DNA from: Cheiracanthium punctorium
Taxonomy: Eukaryota; Arthropoda; Arachnida; Araneae; Cheiracanthiidae
Assembly (NCBI GenBank): GCA_038373885.1
Contig: JAWZYV010013167.1
Location: 124,001 to 188,000 of the forward strand
Reading direction: 5' to 3'
DNA: 64,000 bases
A program made the translations under genes and the position numbers. This document shows positions 22,201 to 62,471 of this stretch, one piece after another. The first letter of the stretch is position 1. Each line of letters opens with the position of its first letter. The notes beneath the pieces are model-generated. The model did no database searches and was not told where the DNA came from. It was given only the letters and a program-made list of their open reading frames with translations.

Positions 22201-23876
22201 TCCTATGTTTCCTATTCAAGTGAAACCTGTCTATCGCTTTTGGATCACGTGACAATGTGATCAGTGTTTTGCTATCGCTTTTTCAAAAGCGATCGTTTTT
22301 GAGAACATGGCGGATCGATCGGTGGATGGTTGATGAGAAGATTACAACAACAACGAAGACTCCTTATTTAAAATTACGAAGCAATCCGTTAGAATTATCA
22401 GACAGGGAATTCTGCAAAAGATTTAGGCCTGTGGAAACCTGAATTTTCTCGCAGAACAGAATTTCTGTAGGGTTTATTTTCTGTCGGCCTTTGAGTTCCA
22501 CTCTAGCAGACACTACGATGCAGGCGCCATCTATAGTCCTTATTTTAAATCGTTTATTGCTCGATAAATTTGATATTTGAAACAGCACGAAAAAATACAT
22601 GAATAACGAATAATTTCTCGCTAAAATAAGCATCCTAGCAACCCTCCTAAACAAATACAAATATTCATACCATTATATTAAGGATGTCTTTGATTGTTAA
22701 TTATATATCAGAACATAAAATATATAGTAATTCTACCCCTCCATTGTAATTATAAACAGCTTCTCTGCTACAGAAAAATAAAATGTAGTAAGCAAACTAG
22801 AGAACAATTATTATTCGATAATTCGAACAATTCGACATGATAATTATGACGAACAATACTATTATTAATAATTTTCTAAAAAAAATCTTCGTAAATTAAA
22901 AATGTATTTCCATGATTATAAACATACAAAAAATATTAATCTAAACCAGTTAAAATTTTAAAACATTAACCTACAATACTGTTGGGGAAAAAAATTAAGA
23001 CACAGCCTGTTGTCCGTTGCAGCTCAAACATAAATAAATAAACAGTTAGTCGTTGCTATTAAGTTAAAAGTTTTTTCCAGAGAAAGATGCAATTTTTTTA
23101 TTGGTTAACAGCAACTTTCTACGTCACCGGAAGTTGCGTTTTCACTCTGTGGCGATAAAGTTTCGATCTAGCAAACCTGTAAGTTCGATCGCCTATTTTG
23201 ATTCACTTTGAATACACTTTTGCGATCGCTTGTAAAAGCAATCGAACTTCCAGAGAGAAAACGATCGTTTTGGAGACGACCGATCGCGTTTCGTTTGAAT
23301 CGGGGCCCTTAATCATTATAATAATTTAGTAAAGCTGAGTGGCCACTACTCACAAAATGATCTCAACTAACATTACTTCTTTTGGGATTCATAACCCCAT
23401 ATTAGTCTTAGTTGCCTCGGCAGGTATTGCTATTTTTAAATGTGAGTTTATCATTGTACTCACATTCCCCTATTTAAATTGAAAAAACAACTATTTCCAA
23501 TGTAAATCATGAAAATTGTAGAAAATTAGTTTGATGACAATATCTGCCTGTTTAATTCTTTTATATTTAACTCAATCTCAAGTTTTTTTTTTCCTTTTTC
23601 TAGAATAACAGTATTGAAATATGGACCAGACCAATATCTCCAATAAGCTCTACTGGCAAGTATTCTTACGCTCTAGTATTTTTTAATCGAAGAACTTTAG
23701 GGGGACCAGTTAAAGTAACAGCTAAGTTTGAATCTCTAGGTCTTGATAATGAAAGTTGTTATGTAGTTTATGATGCCTTTAATGTACAAGAAATTATATA
23801 CTGTCCACATAATGAAATAACATTAAAAGTAAATCCATCTGGTGCAAGAATGATTATTGCAAAAACTGTACAATAA
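19058..23876 (+). CDS. Alpha-galactosidase/alpha-N-acetylgalactosaminidase (GH27), 3' half, three exons
   Basis: The joined exons 19058-19219, 21298-21495 and 23604-23876 are all in phase 0 and encode 210 residues plus stop. They match the C-terminal half of animal GH27 lysosomal enzymes (GLA/NAGA, 411-429 residues), which remove terminal alpha-linked galactose or GalNAc from glycolipids and glycoproteins. The general acid/base Asp lies in WRNFDDI, the region equivalent to human GLA R227-D231. [28 protein letters not shown] and VNQDPLG follow, then a beta-sandwich domain. The nucleophile motif (K-x-D-G-C), signal peptide and the loop that separates GLA from NAGA are in missing exons, so I cannot choose between them. 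The introns carry a SINE and a Harbinger derivative. Confidence 0.93.
19220..21297 (+). other. Intron of the glycosidase gene
   Basis: It is AT-rich with a short CA-rich repeat near 20,640-20,661 (CACACACACACA). Small open frames at 19,625-20,162 lie in it without splice logic or recognisable domains and are regarded as chance. No mobile element with clear ends was found. Confidence 0.6.
21298..21495 (+). CDS. GH27 glycosidase exon B (end of TIM barrel)
   Basis: Sixty-six codons after a TTTTTAG acceptor, ending at donor GTAAGT. It encodes [20 protein letters not shown], then [13 protein letters not shown] and KVNQDPLG. These are the last strands and helices of the catalytic barrel and among the most conserved blocks in the family. 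The phase matches both neighbours. Confidence 0.95.
21723..21916 (-). mobile_element. tRNA-derived SINE with 10-bp target duplication
   Basis: Identical flanks GCTGAATTCT (21,713-21,722 and 21,917-21,926) bound an element that, on the minus strand, has a tRNA-like head with B-box CTTGGGTTTGATTCCC (near 21,858-21,873) and ends in a poly-A tail (poly-T at 21,724-21,738 on the plus strand). It lies in the intron after exon B. The clean duplication indicates a LINE-assisted retroposition event. Confidence 0.88.
22135..23308. mobile_element. PIF/Harbinger-type nonautonomous element
   Basis: The ends are inverted: GGGCCCGATTCAAACGAAAC on the left and the complement of CGTTTCGTTTGAATCGGGGCCC on the right. 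The GGGCCCGATTCA tip is typical of Harbinger elements in arthropods. The interior retains a short frame near 22,300-22,441 ending [18 protein letters not shown], which resembles the N-terminal part of HARBI1-like transposases, then a stop; the DDE core is deleted. A 3-bp duplication is not intact (TAT/TTA). CGATCG and GCGATCGC palindromes are unusually frequent near both ends. Confidence 0.72.
23604..23876 (+). CDS. GH27 glycosidase terminal exon
   Basis: Ninety codons plus TAA after the acceptor TTTTTCTAG. It encodes the antiparallel beta domain: [18 protein letters not shown], and a last strand with [17 protein letters not shown] overlaps the stop (23,873-23,878), and further AATAAA signals follow near 23,900 and 23,935, so the 3' UTR may be very short. 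Confidence 0.95.
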   Translation, partial: NNSIEIWTRPISPISSTGKYSYALVFFNRRTLGGPVKVTAKFESLGLDNESCYVVYDAFNVQEIIYCPHNEITLKVNPSGARMIIAKTVQ

Positions 23877-24342
23877 AATATTTGATTATTTTAATACTTA
23901 ATAAAAGAAGAGCATTTATGTGTTATTCATAGTAAATAAATGAAAACTATAAGATTCTTATCCTATTTTCTTAATGTACTAAATAAAAATTGATTAAGTG
24001 TAAAAAAACCTATCAGGATTAGTAAAGAAAAAAAAAGCACTGAATAAATTAAGCATTATTTAAACAAGATAATAGTGAACTTTTTCTACAAAGAACATTA
24101 GCAGTAAAAATTAAAAATTCCAAAGAAAGAAAACTAATTTTAAAATCATTAACAAATATTGATATCAGGCATACCACTATGTTAACATACAACAGGCAAA
24201 ATTATGAAATTTCAATGGAAAAGAACTTGAATTTCAACTGCTTTAATTATGAAACCATGTTCATACCACTTAACTACTAATAAACAATATTGGTTACAGG
24301 AACACATATAAAAATCATTTGTGCTAAAGTATGGTAGTTGGG

Positions 24343-26030
24343 AACAGGGATGGGAAATAATGCATTACAAGTAGTAGTACAGTAGTCGCTACTTTTTCAG
24401 TTTGTAGTGCATGCTACTCTTTAATAGATATAGTGTAATATGTAGTGCGATACAAATAATCGGTAGTTTATAGCACTTTTTGGAAACTACTTTTAAACAT
24501 TACGCTGTCCGCATCATTGCTTCAGGCGATAGATCACACGGTCCAATTGCTCTTTCTTCCAAGCATGCAACTAAAGTTGATACTTGAAAGAAACCCTCCC
24601 CAAACACATGTACACACACACAAACGAGGGGATGAGAGAGGGTATACTTTGTCGGAAGCCTCTCATTTTAGCTTTCACCTCCTTTGTTATAGTCCTTGAT
24701 ATTATTTGTAATAGTATAACCACTCTGCAATACACACAGACATAAAATTTAAAATTAGGACAGCAAGAGGGATATGCAAAGCAAACAAAGAGGAGGAGGA
24801 AGAAAGAAAAAACTGAAAAAAGAAAGAAAACAAGTAGGAAAGAGAAGAAAGTAGGTATGGTATTTCCAGAGCCTGATCGTTATTAGATGGGACCCCAGGG
24901 CTCCAGGTTACTTTTGGGACCCCTTTACTATAACACGCATTTTAAACCATTTTTAACTGCTGTTACGTTTCCCGACATAAAACATTTTTAAGATTTCCCA
25001 AATTGAATTTTAAAATTATGTACATATTTATACTCGAGTAAGATTATATTTTAAAAAAATTCTTATTTTAATATTGGCAATCCATTTACATTATTAGCTC
25101 ATATGGGCACTACATTAGGGATGGTTATAACATGGCATGATAGAAAAATTTCCTGCACTGGCAAAAAATTTATAATTTTCTTTACTTCTTTAAAACAAAG
25201 CACAAGACACCGGTACTCAAAAACAAAGAGCATTTCAATTAACTGTAGTTTTGGTTCTCTTAACACCCAAAAGTATGTCTCCAAGTTGATCTAGTGATAG
25301 ACAATTATGTAATAGATATTATAGGGCAAATTCATTTTTTAAAAATTATGTTTTAGTATATATGAATTTCTAATCTAAATAATCGAGATATTTGGGAATC
25401 CCTATTTTTCAAGGGCTGCGGGCTATTGCTCCCTTGCCCATGTGATAATCGAGCTGTGGGTATGCCAGAAAGAGACCAGATGCAGAGCAACTTTAACTGT
25501 ATTTGCATTGATTCCTAGTCTGAGTAATGTCATTATCAAGCATAAATTTCCCCTGGCATGTGGTTGAAATACCCTTGTACAAAATTGTCCTCAAACTTTT
25601 GCAGACACCAATAAGCATAACTATAGTGTAAAAGAAAAAGCAGCAAACATTTAGTTTCATATTAAGGCAGAGCCCATTAACGGATCTAGTGGGGCACATG
25701 CCATGAATCAAGTTTAGACCATAAAAATTGACTTTTGACTTCAGTTATTAAAACTTAATAAGTTTCAGCAATACTTTAATAATTAGCAGTAGTTGTCCAT
25801 TAGAGCAATAGTGCTCTCTAATTAGGATATGAAATAGTTTTCCCTAATTAGTATATCAATATCCTAAAATCTGAATGTAAATTGAATCTTTTAGCAAAAT
25901 TTGTCTCCTAAAAGTAGTGAAAAGGTGACTACATTTCAAAAGTAGTTGTAGCTAACTGCATTTGTCAAAACGCAATTGCATTTGCAACCAACTACATTTT
26001 TCAAAAAGTAGTTGTAGTTCTCCATCCAGT
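24343..26030. repeat. Possible hAT-like nonautonomous element with GTAGT-rich ends
   Basis: The left end reads CAGGGATGGGAAATAATGC followed by many GTAGT/TACTAC motifs. The right end (25,905-26,030) has the mirror-image set and finishes TTCTCCATCCAG. This pattern of CAGGGATGGG tips with subterminal GTAGT repeats is seen in hAT-like elements. No target duplication was found and the middle is ordinary AT-rich DNA, so limits are uncertain. Confidence 0.45.
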
Positions 26031-26488
26031 TAAAAAAAAATAGCTTTTCTGGATGGAAGGATTTAGGTATTGTAAGGAAAATACAGTTGGAAACTTTCAT
26101 TCTGACAATCACTTTTCACAAGTTTCTCAGTCCCAATTTTGTGCATTGCAACTCCAGTTATTGCAATACTCCATTTATGACTATACCTTTTTTGGTCACA
26201 AACGCATTTAAAAAACAATATGTTACATTTAAAGATACTAGACTACTAAGGATACTATATATTGCACCAAATATAAATAACTATTCAAAGCATTTAATTA
26301 ATTAAATTTAAAACACAGGGTGGGGAGAAGGAAGATACATCAAAATGCTTTAACATAGCTTCAATGTGGTATAGAATTATTTTTAAATTTACTCTTGCCT
26401 AAAATCAATTATTAACGTTTTTGATGTAGGAAAAAAAAAATTGAATTAGATGTACTAAATCATTATATAAAAATGTTATCTGCTAGAT

Positions 26489-26672
26489 CAGGTATGGGCA
26501 ACCTTAAGAAAGTTGTGGGCCAAACTTTAGGATGGTAGCGAAGTCACGGGCCATATAATTGGGATTTATATAGGATTTTGAATGTTTTATGGGGTTTTGA
26601 TATGTTCCGCAGGCTGGATCAAAAGATGGGTCGGGCCACATACGGCCATGGCCCTGAGGTTGCCCATATGTG
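26489..26672. mobile_element. hAT-type MITE with perfect 8-bp target duplication
   Basis: The octamer TGCTAGAT flanks both sides (26,481-26,488; 26,673-26,680). The tips are CAGGTATGGGCAACCTTA and, inverted, CACATATGGGCAACCTCA, the common hAT pattern CAGGGGTGGGCAACC. At 184 bp it has no coding capacity. It lies between the two convergent genes. Confidence 0.92.
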
Positions 26673-26689
26673 TGCTAGATGAACTACTA

Positions 26690-28735
26690 AAAATAATTAA
26701 AACAACGAAGCTGCTAAAAAATTCGATGCAGAATATGTAAAGAGTGGGAAATAATACCTATAGTGATAATCACAGTTAGATTATAATGAAAACAAATAAA
26801 CACTCCTTTAACTATAACAATTTATTCAGATATTGTAAAAAGTTAAATATACTTTGGTACAAACAACAAATGCATAGCGAATTGCAGATCACTTGATTAT
26901 TTGATTTTACCAAATAAACATAAATGGCACAGTATTTGGCACAGTAATTTTTACTCACAAAAGGAAGTAAAATAAGAGATCACACAGGAGTATCAACTAC
27001 CCAAAACATATAATAGGCTATATTTGGATACATATACTGAATGAGCAATTATCTTTGACTATGAAATATCCCAAAGCTACCAATTAAAAACAGCAGCTAT
27101 ACATTAAAGTTGCACTTGTTCCTAGTAGAAGAGTTTTCTCTTCAACATCAAACCAAAACCATAAATTAGACGAGGCTTTCTCAAAACAACAAAAAATGGC
27201 TACAGCAAAAAATGTAAATGGCAACTTTTCAAAAGCATCACCAGTTCTATGAAACCAATTACTTGAAATAAGTTACATAATACATTAACTTACACCTTTT
27301 CATCTCTGTGAACTAACAATATTTTCAGTTTCTAATAAATTTTTGCTATTTGTGATATTTTACAAAAATGGCTTTTAGGCTGGTATAAGACTTTCTAAAA
27401 AACTGAAAAAGCTAAATAAATTTTATGCATGAAAGAAATCTATAAATGCTACTGCAGTAAATGATACTTTAACAAAATTCACAATAAAATTGCCAAAGTA
27501 TAATAAAACAGTGGAATTGGTATACAATAATGAAAATATTATATGAACTCATTTTTTGATAAATAATTTAAATTATTAAAATCATACAACAAATTTCAAA
27601 ATAATAAACCTTTAAACTGTAACTTAAAAATTAAGTTTATAAATTTTAAATGGTTAAGTTTATGACCAATTAAATTTTAATTGGCCATAAACTTAACCAT
27701 TACATTATTGAAGCACAGTTTTATGAACAAAATTTCATGTAATATGGCACTATAAGTAATGAACATGGCAGAAGACTAAATTTTAGCTTTATAAAATTAG
27801 TAGAATTAAAAATGGCTACAATTTTGGAGAACTTGTTTCTGTTTTATTATCTACAATTATGCTAATTATAAACACAAAAGAAAAAAAAACTGAGTTTTTA
27901 ATGATGTATAGAAGACAATTGCTACTATATTTTAAAAAGCATATTTTGCAGAAATAAATAACTTTACATGCAATTTATGTAATTCAAGGGATTACATGAA
28001 TTAAATATCACCAAAACATAAAATTCAGTTAGTTCTAAATTTCAGTACTGAAAATTTTAATAGTGCTAAAAATTTTTTTTCTTCTCCACACTTTAAAATT
28101 ATCAAATCTTTGATTTTTCAAAGAACACATAGTTCATTTTGATTTTATGTCCCTTTCTTTTCATCTTTATTAATATACAGCACAATTCCTCTAATCCACA
28201 AACTTAGAGTTAAAACTTTAAGTCAAAGATGCCTATAACCTCAATGCATTTAAAATATGAACAATTAATTTTACATTTCAACCCCCCTATCCCAATAGAC
28301 AGATAAAGTTTATAACTTTTTTGTAAGACAAATGGCCACAATAAGAGGTCCTCAGAAATACTATCTCAGGCTATTTACAGTTACAATTAAAATAATCATT
28401 TGTTCAAAATTCACCATTCTATACTTATACATGGCAAGGCATGAAATTCCATTTATACTTAGTATGATTTTGCATCACTGAGTATAAATGGGAGGATGAA
28501 ATAACAAATAGGCTACAAGAGCTAATGTAATATAATGGATACAATGGGCTATCTATTACCAGCAATAACAAACTGGGATCCTCAAGCATAAAAAGGATTG
28601 TAGATAGATAAAACTGACAAATGAGATTTAAGATTTCCTTTAAAATACTAAAAAATAAAGCCTAAAATCACAATAAGTTTTATTACAAAATAACTATAAT
28701 AACAAGGTTTATTTTATTTCAGTCTAGTCAGACAT
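26690..28735. other. Intergenic AT-rich DNA
   Basis: No exon, RNA gene or element with clear ends was found. A short inverted repeat at about 27,640-27,710 (AATGGTTAAGTTTATGACCA against its complement) is the only structure noted. Confidence 0.5.
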
Positions 28736-28739
28736 ATAT

Positions 28740-29974
28740 AGGGTGCCCCAAAATGGTGGTGCAGTAGATTCTCGTTAAATCGCGCTCGTCAGGAGACAAG
28801 AAAAATGTGCAATATATCCGGATGCCTGATGTGTATGGCAGAGGGGTACTGTGACGAAATTTTGCTTTTATGAACACATGCACTTAAAATGTAATAAAAT
28901 TAATAATATAATTGCAATAAAAGATAATTATTTAAACAACAAACATAAAAGTTTAATTTACCTTTTTAAATTTATATACAAATACACAATTCATTTCTTG
29001 TTGAAGAAGCTATCTAAAGTCTTTGCTTTGATTTTTTTTTTATCACAACTTGCTTTCCAGCAAAGATCAGTGAGTAAAAATTAATTTTATCTCACTTATG
29101 TGATTTTAGTTACATTTTTGAAATGCAGCGTGTGTGTGCTTTTTCAAGAAAAATAACAAAGGAAAAGAATAAAAACTGACAAAATAAATAAATAAAATTG
29201 GTAGACAGATAAAGCGCACTGTATCCGAATGCGCATTATATCGAGGTGCTATATCATGAGGGTTACTGTAACAGGCTTAATTCTTTATCGAATAGAGATA
29301 AATAGGCAATGTAAATTGAAAAAATGTTCAAAATTAGGTCAGAAATAAGACTTAAGAAAAAATTCCTCTAGTTAATTTTCAAAAAAGGTTATACTTTTTA
29401 AATTTGTATACAACCCCCCCATAAAAAAAATTCCCAATTAGTAAAATGTGCCCCATACACTAATGAGGTGATGTACAAAATTTGAGAATTATACTTTGAA
29501 AATTTGACAGAGACATAAATATTAAAAATATACTGACTTAAACCACTTCTCAATGGCCCTCGAAGTAAAAAAATAGAACAAAGGGAACATGAGATGATTG
29601 CAATTCAGGGTTAGTACAGAAATTATAAAAGAAAAAAATATTCTTCCATTCTAGCACTGAGCATTTACATTAAAATTCATGTAAGGCCCTTGATCATCCT
29701 TTGTTTAAAGATATATCTCAGACATTTTATGATGAAAGACTGAAATTTTGTACATAACCTTTTTAGTGCGTGGGGTATATTTTACTAACTGGGAATTTTT
29801 TTGTGTGTGGGTCATATACAAAAAGTGTAACTTTTTGACAATTAATGAGAGAATTTTTTTCTTAATGGAGTTTTATTTTAGAGCTGATTTTGAACCTATT
29901 TTCAATTTACACTGTCCACTTATCTCTAATAGATAAAGAATTAAACATCGCTACCATCTTTTTGAGACACTCTG
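28740..29974. mobile_element. Long-TIR nonautonomous DNA element (copy B)
   Basis: The left tip AGGGTGCCCCAAAATGGTGG and the right tip, inverted, AGAGTGTCTCAAAAAGATGG begin arms of about 200 bases or more. Both arms share TTAATTCTTTATC, AGAGATAA and AATGTAAATTGAAAA blocks in mirror order. It is the same family as 17,063-18,539. The left arm is split by a pogo-type MITE at 28,762-29,278. Flanks are TATATA-rich, so the exact target duplication is ambiguous. Confidence 0.8.
28762..29278. mobile_element. pogo/Tigger-type MITE nested in copy B
   Basis: The left end CAGTAGATTCTCGTTAAATCG and the right end, inverted, CAGTAACCCTCATGATATAG match the ends of the element at 52,009-52,500. The interior keeps CGCACTGTATCCGAATG and similar blocks shared with that copy. 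The right side is followed by TA; the left flank is TG, a likely mutation. Confidence 0.75.
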
Positions 29975-29979
29975 TATAT

Positions 29980-31768
29980 ATATACTGTTTACCATACCTT
30001 GCTGTAAAGTATTCAGTATTTGAATGTTAAAAAGGGAATGATCCATAATTTGCAGAATTATATAATATTTAGAACCCTTCATTACAACCTGTATGGATTA
30101 GAGTGTACTGTGAATATATGACTATATATTTGATTTTACAAATAAATATCAAAAAAGTACAAAAATTGAAATTTAAACGTTTTGAAAGTGAAAAAAAAAA
30201 TAGAATAAACGCAAATAACAACTGTATATGAACATGAATGACAAATATACATGAAAACAACAAACATTTGTTCTAAAAGCAAAGTCAACATACAGCAATA
30301 GATTGAAGTAACATTATTACATATTATCATGTACCTAATAAATATTGATTCTTTAAAATAAATTTTATTACTCCAATACATTCAATATTTTTGTCTTTTA
30401 ATGTCAAGGTTAAAAAGTAAAACTTAACAGTTTAAAATTAGAAAATTCTAAATATTTACAAGAATTAAAAATCGATATTAGACATTTGAAACAGATGGAA
30501 AACAATCAAGTGTTGCAGAATATATAACCAACAAATTAAAAACAACATAAAATAATGGCAGCAAATGTGGTATACTATGTATAGGTTTCAATTTTTGTTC
30601 AACAAATGTATATGCAAGTAAATATAACAAGATATAAAAACAGAGATTTTAAAAAAATTAAGCAGTCTTTTAATAAAATAAATACTTAATAAAATATTTT
30701 TTGATCATACAACAATGAACGATTAACTATGATTAAATCGAATTATAAATTTTTATCTAGAATAATACTGTTATTCTAAAATCACAACCAGAGTAGTAAA
30801 GACTCAAGTGATTTAGATGGCACTTTAAATGTATATAGCTGTATATATAGGAGGTTTTCAACTTCAAATAGTAGAGCCACTTTTCCAAATACTGACTTTA
30901 GCACTATACTTTTAATTCAAAAATGTTTGATGATGGCATGCTAGTTACTTTTTATGCTATAAATTTTATGAGGGGCCATGTACTTAAAAATTAAAAAAAT
31001 AATAACTTTTTAGGGTGACAAAATTTAAGTTTACGCAAACATTTTATTAGCATTACCATTCTATGATTTAAAAAAAAAAATGATATAAATATTTAGCTTG
31101 CATTTTGAAAAATTTCATTAATACAAGACACATGATTCTGTGGACAATTTTGAAAAGATATGTTTGATTATGACAATCGATGATACTAAATTATATAAAT
31201 GAACAAGAACTAAAATAAAATAAGTAAATTTTTATGAAAGCAATCTGATAAAACAAAATATGGTCATACAGAAAGAAATACAAAAAAGAAAAAAAAATGT
31301 ATTATAATTTCTGCACAACCCCTCAATTTAAGCAATCTTAAAATTGAGTTTTCAAGCATAAATAGTTATTAGCCAAAAATCTTCATTTTTTTATTTTCAA
31401 TATCTCATTAAATATTATGTTTATTTATATATTTTTCTGAAAATGACTTTTCGAAAGTTTGTCAAAATTTTGTCCCAAAAAAAGGACTTGTCAAAAAATT
31501 TTTTTTCTTAACCTTTGAAAAGTAATTTTTTGCATATAGAGGGTCATTTAAAAGTTATTTTTCTACTCTTTATAGCTATAAAAAAATTAACTAACTAAAA
31601 AGCACAAAAAATGACTGTATGTCATTAGAAAGCTTTTTCTAATTGGAAGTAGAGGGCTAAAGTTCAATTGAAAATGTGCTGCACCGATCAAACAGTTTGA
31701 AACACCAGTACATATATGTATGTCAGTGAAGAATGATGATGTAAAAATACAAAATTTTGAATTGTGGT
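29980..31768. other. Intergenic AT-rich DNA including the likely FER 3' UTR
   Basis: No element or exon was recognised. On the minus strand, AATAAA-type signals (TTTATT on the plus strand) begin around 31,420-31,430, so the FER 3' UTR may extend at least about 340 bases from its stop at 31,769. Confidence 0.4.
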
Positions 31769-60877
<29,109 letters not shown>

Positions 60878-61516
60878 CTAAAAAAATGTATATTGATTAC
60901 TGTACAACTATTGTTTACTATAGCATAAAACTTAGACATAATAAGCATTGCATCATACAATCCAAATCTCATCAAGTTCTAGTACACATATATGCGAGTA
61001 AATACTTTCAGCGTGCCAAATAGATAAAAGACGTAGTCTTGTTTACACAGGCCTGCAATGTTTCTGTTTTTCTTAACAGAAAATTTAATTATTTTCCTTA
61101 ATTTTCTCAATTGATTCATAAGTATTTTTAGGGACTGTAGTTAGAAAAAATACTGAAAACATTTAATCATAATCAGCTTTTCACGAATCAACAAATTCTA
61201 TGCCACACTTATAAAACGTTGACTTAAGTTCTGAGTAAAATAAAATGTAATTTTTATTTAATACTACCAGTTTCTACTTTACTACCTACTTTATCACTTT
61301 ATGCATAATTATAGAGCAGGTTTTACAATAAAATAAATTTTGCTGCTATTGTTCTCAGCAATTGTTAATTTGATAAAAATACTACCACAACCTCCGGAGA
61401 AATATATTTCGGCTGCCCACCATCACAGCCGTCTTCAGTCTGACGTTCTTGTGGGAATGACGCTCTTCCCCTCCTCCACTTCTTCCGCGCCGTTCTTATT
61501 GCACATGATGTCATAT

Positions 61517-62248
61517 TGTTAGGATAAAACTCAAAGTTAAATTAATTCCTGCCCCTTATAAAGACCTCCTGAAATGTTTGCTTACCCCTTTTTTTTTCTT
61601 TCTTAAAAACGTAACTACATAACAGAAGTCCCATTAATATTTAAATAACTTTTGTCCACGTTTTAGCTATTATGCAATCGATCTTAGCGATTACGCAATC
61701 GTTGCGTGTGTTCAAAACACAACCTTCTCGGCCGAGATTTTCGTCTGAAATTAAGTTTCTACCCTTCGCCGCTAGGCGGCGCTCCTCCGACGATCGCTGT
61801 ATCCTCTCGCCGCGTTCCGGCAAATCGCGGACCTGTACGGAAGCTTCTCAGCTCCGCGCTTCCGGCAATTCCTATATAAATACGGCTGCTTCGGCGATGT
61901 CTTACGCTGCTGCAGAGCTGGGTTAGCTTGTTTTTGCTTGTGCCGTAAGAGGAGTTACTTAACGTGTAATGTGAAACCGGTGACTATAAAAGTTGTTACT
62001 AAGCTAATTTTTAATGTTTACACAATGTTTTTAATAGTCCAGTAATGAGAATTTTTTTTTAACTGCCCTGCTGTTTTTAATTTTGATATTTTGTGCTGAG
62101 TTACTTTAAGCAATGTAACATTCTGGAAACAAGTGAATAAATGAAATTGCTTTTGAACTTTTTTGTCTTCTATTGCTTATCACTCTGCAACACTGCACTC
62201 TGCTAAAAGTACAAGAAGTGTATTAGAATTGTCACGTAAGTGACAACA
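61517..62248 (+). repeat. Putative 5' LTR of the intact Copia element
   Basis: The proposed limits are TGTTAGGATAAAAC and GTGACAACA, giving the expected TGTT...AACA termini. Inside are a TATATAAATA box at about 61,874-61,883 and an AATAAA signal near 62,137. It is GC-richer than its surroundings. The left limit is uncertain, because a GC-rich block at 61,390-61,510 just outside could belong to it; the 3' LTR is outside the window. Confidence 0.6.
61872..61885 (+). promoter_or_regulatory. TATA box of the Copia LTR
   Basis: TATATAAATACGG lies in the GC-rich part of the LTR, about 590 bases before the gag start, the usual place for an LTR promoter that drives the genomic RNA. Confidence 0.55.
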
Positions 62249-62471
62249 AAGGGTTATGGACGTTAGCAAGAGGAAATTTCTGCCCTATATAACCAATTCA
62301 AAAGGCAGTATGACTTTTAAAAGCAGAGTAGATAAGCGAAGATAGAAACCTTCATAAAGACGGCCCATTAAAGGACTTTATCGACATTTTCGAGGGGGAA
62401 GGGCGTGAAGTTATTTTGTATAAGTGAAGTTATTTTGTATAAGAAAAAGTTCAATCCTATCCTAGACAGTA

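Noticed and set aside
60880..61516. Upstream FER exon
   Set aside because: Searched by eye for F-BAR N-terminal coding with flanking splice signals on the minus strand; none was convincing.
61672..61926. 84-codon frame before the Copia gag
   Set aside because: It lies inside the putative LTR and overlaps the TATA box region; it is not a separate gene.
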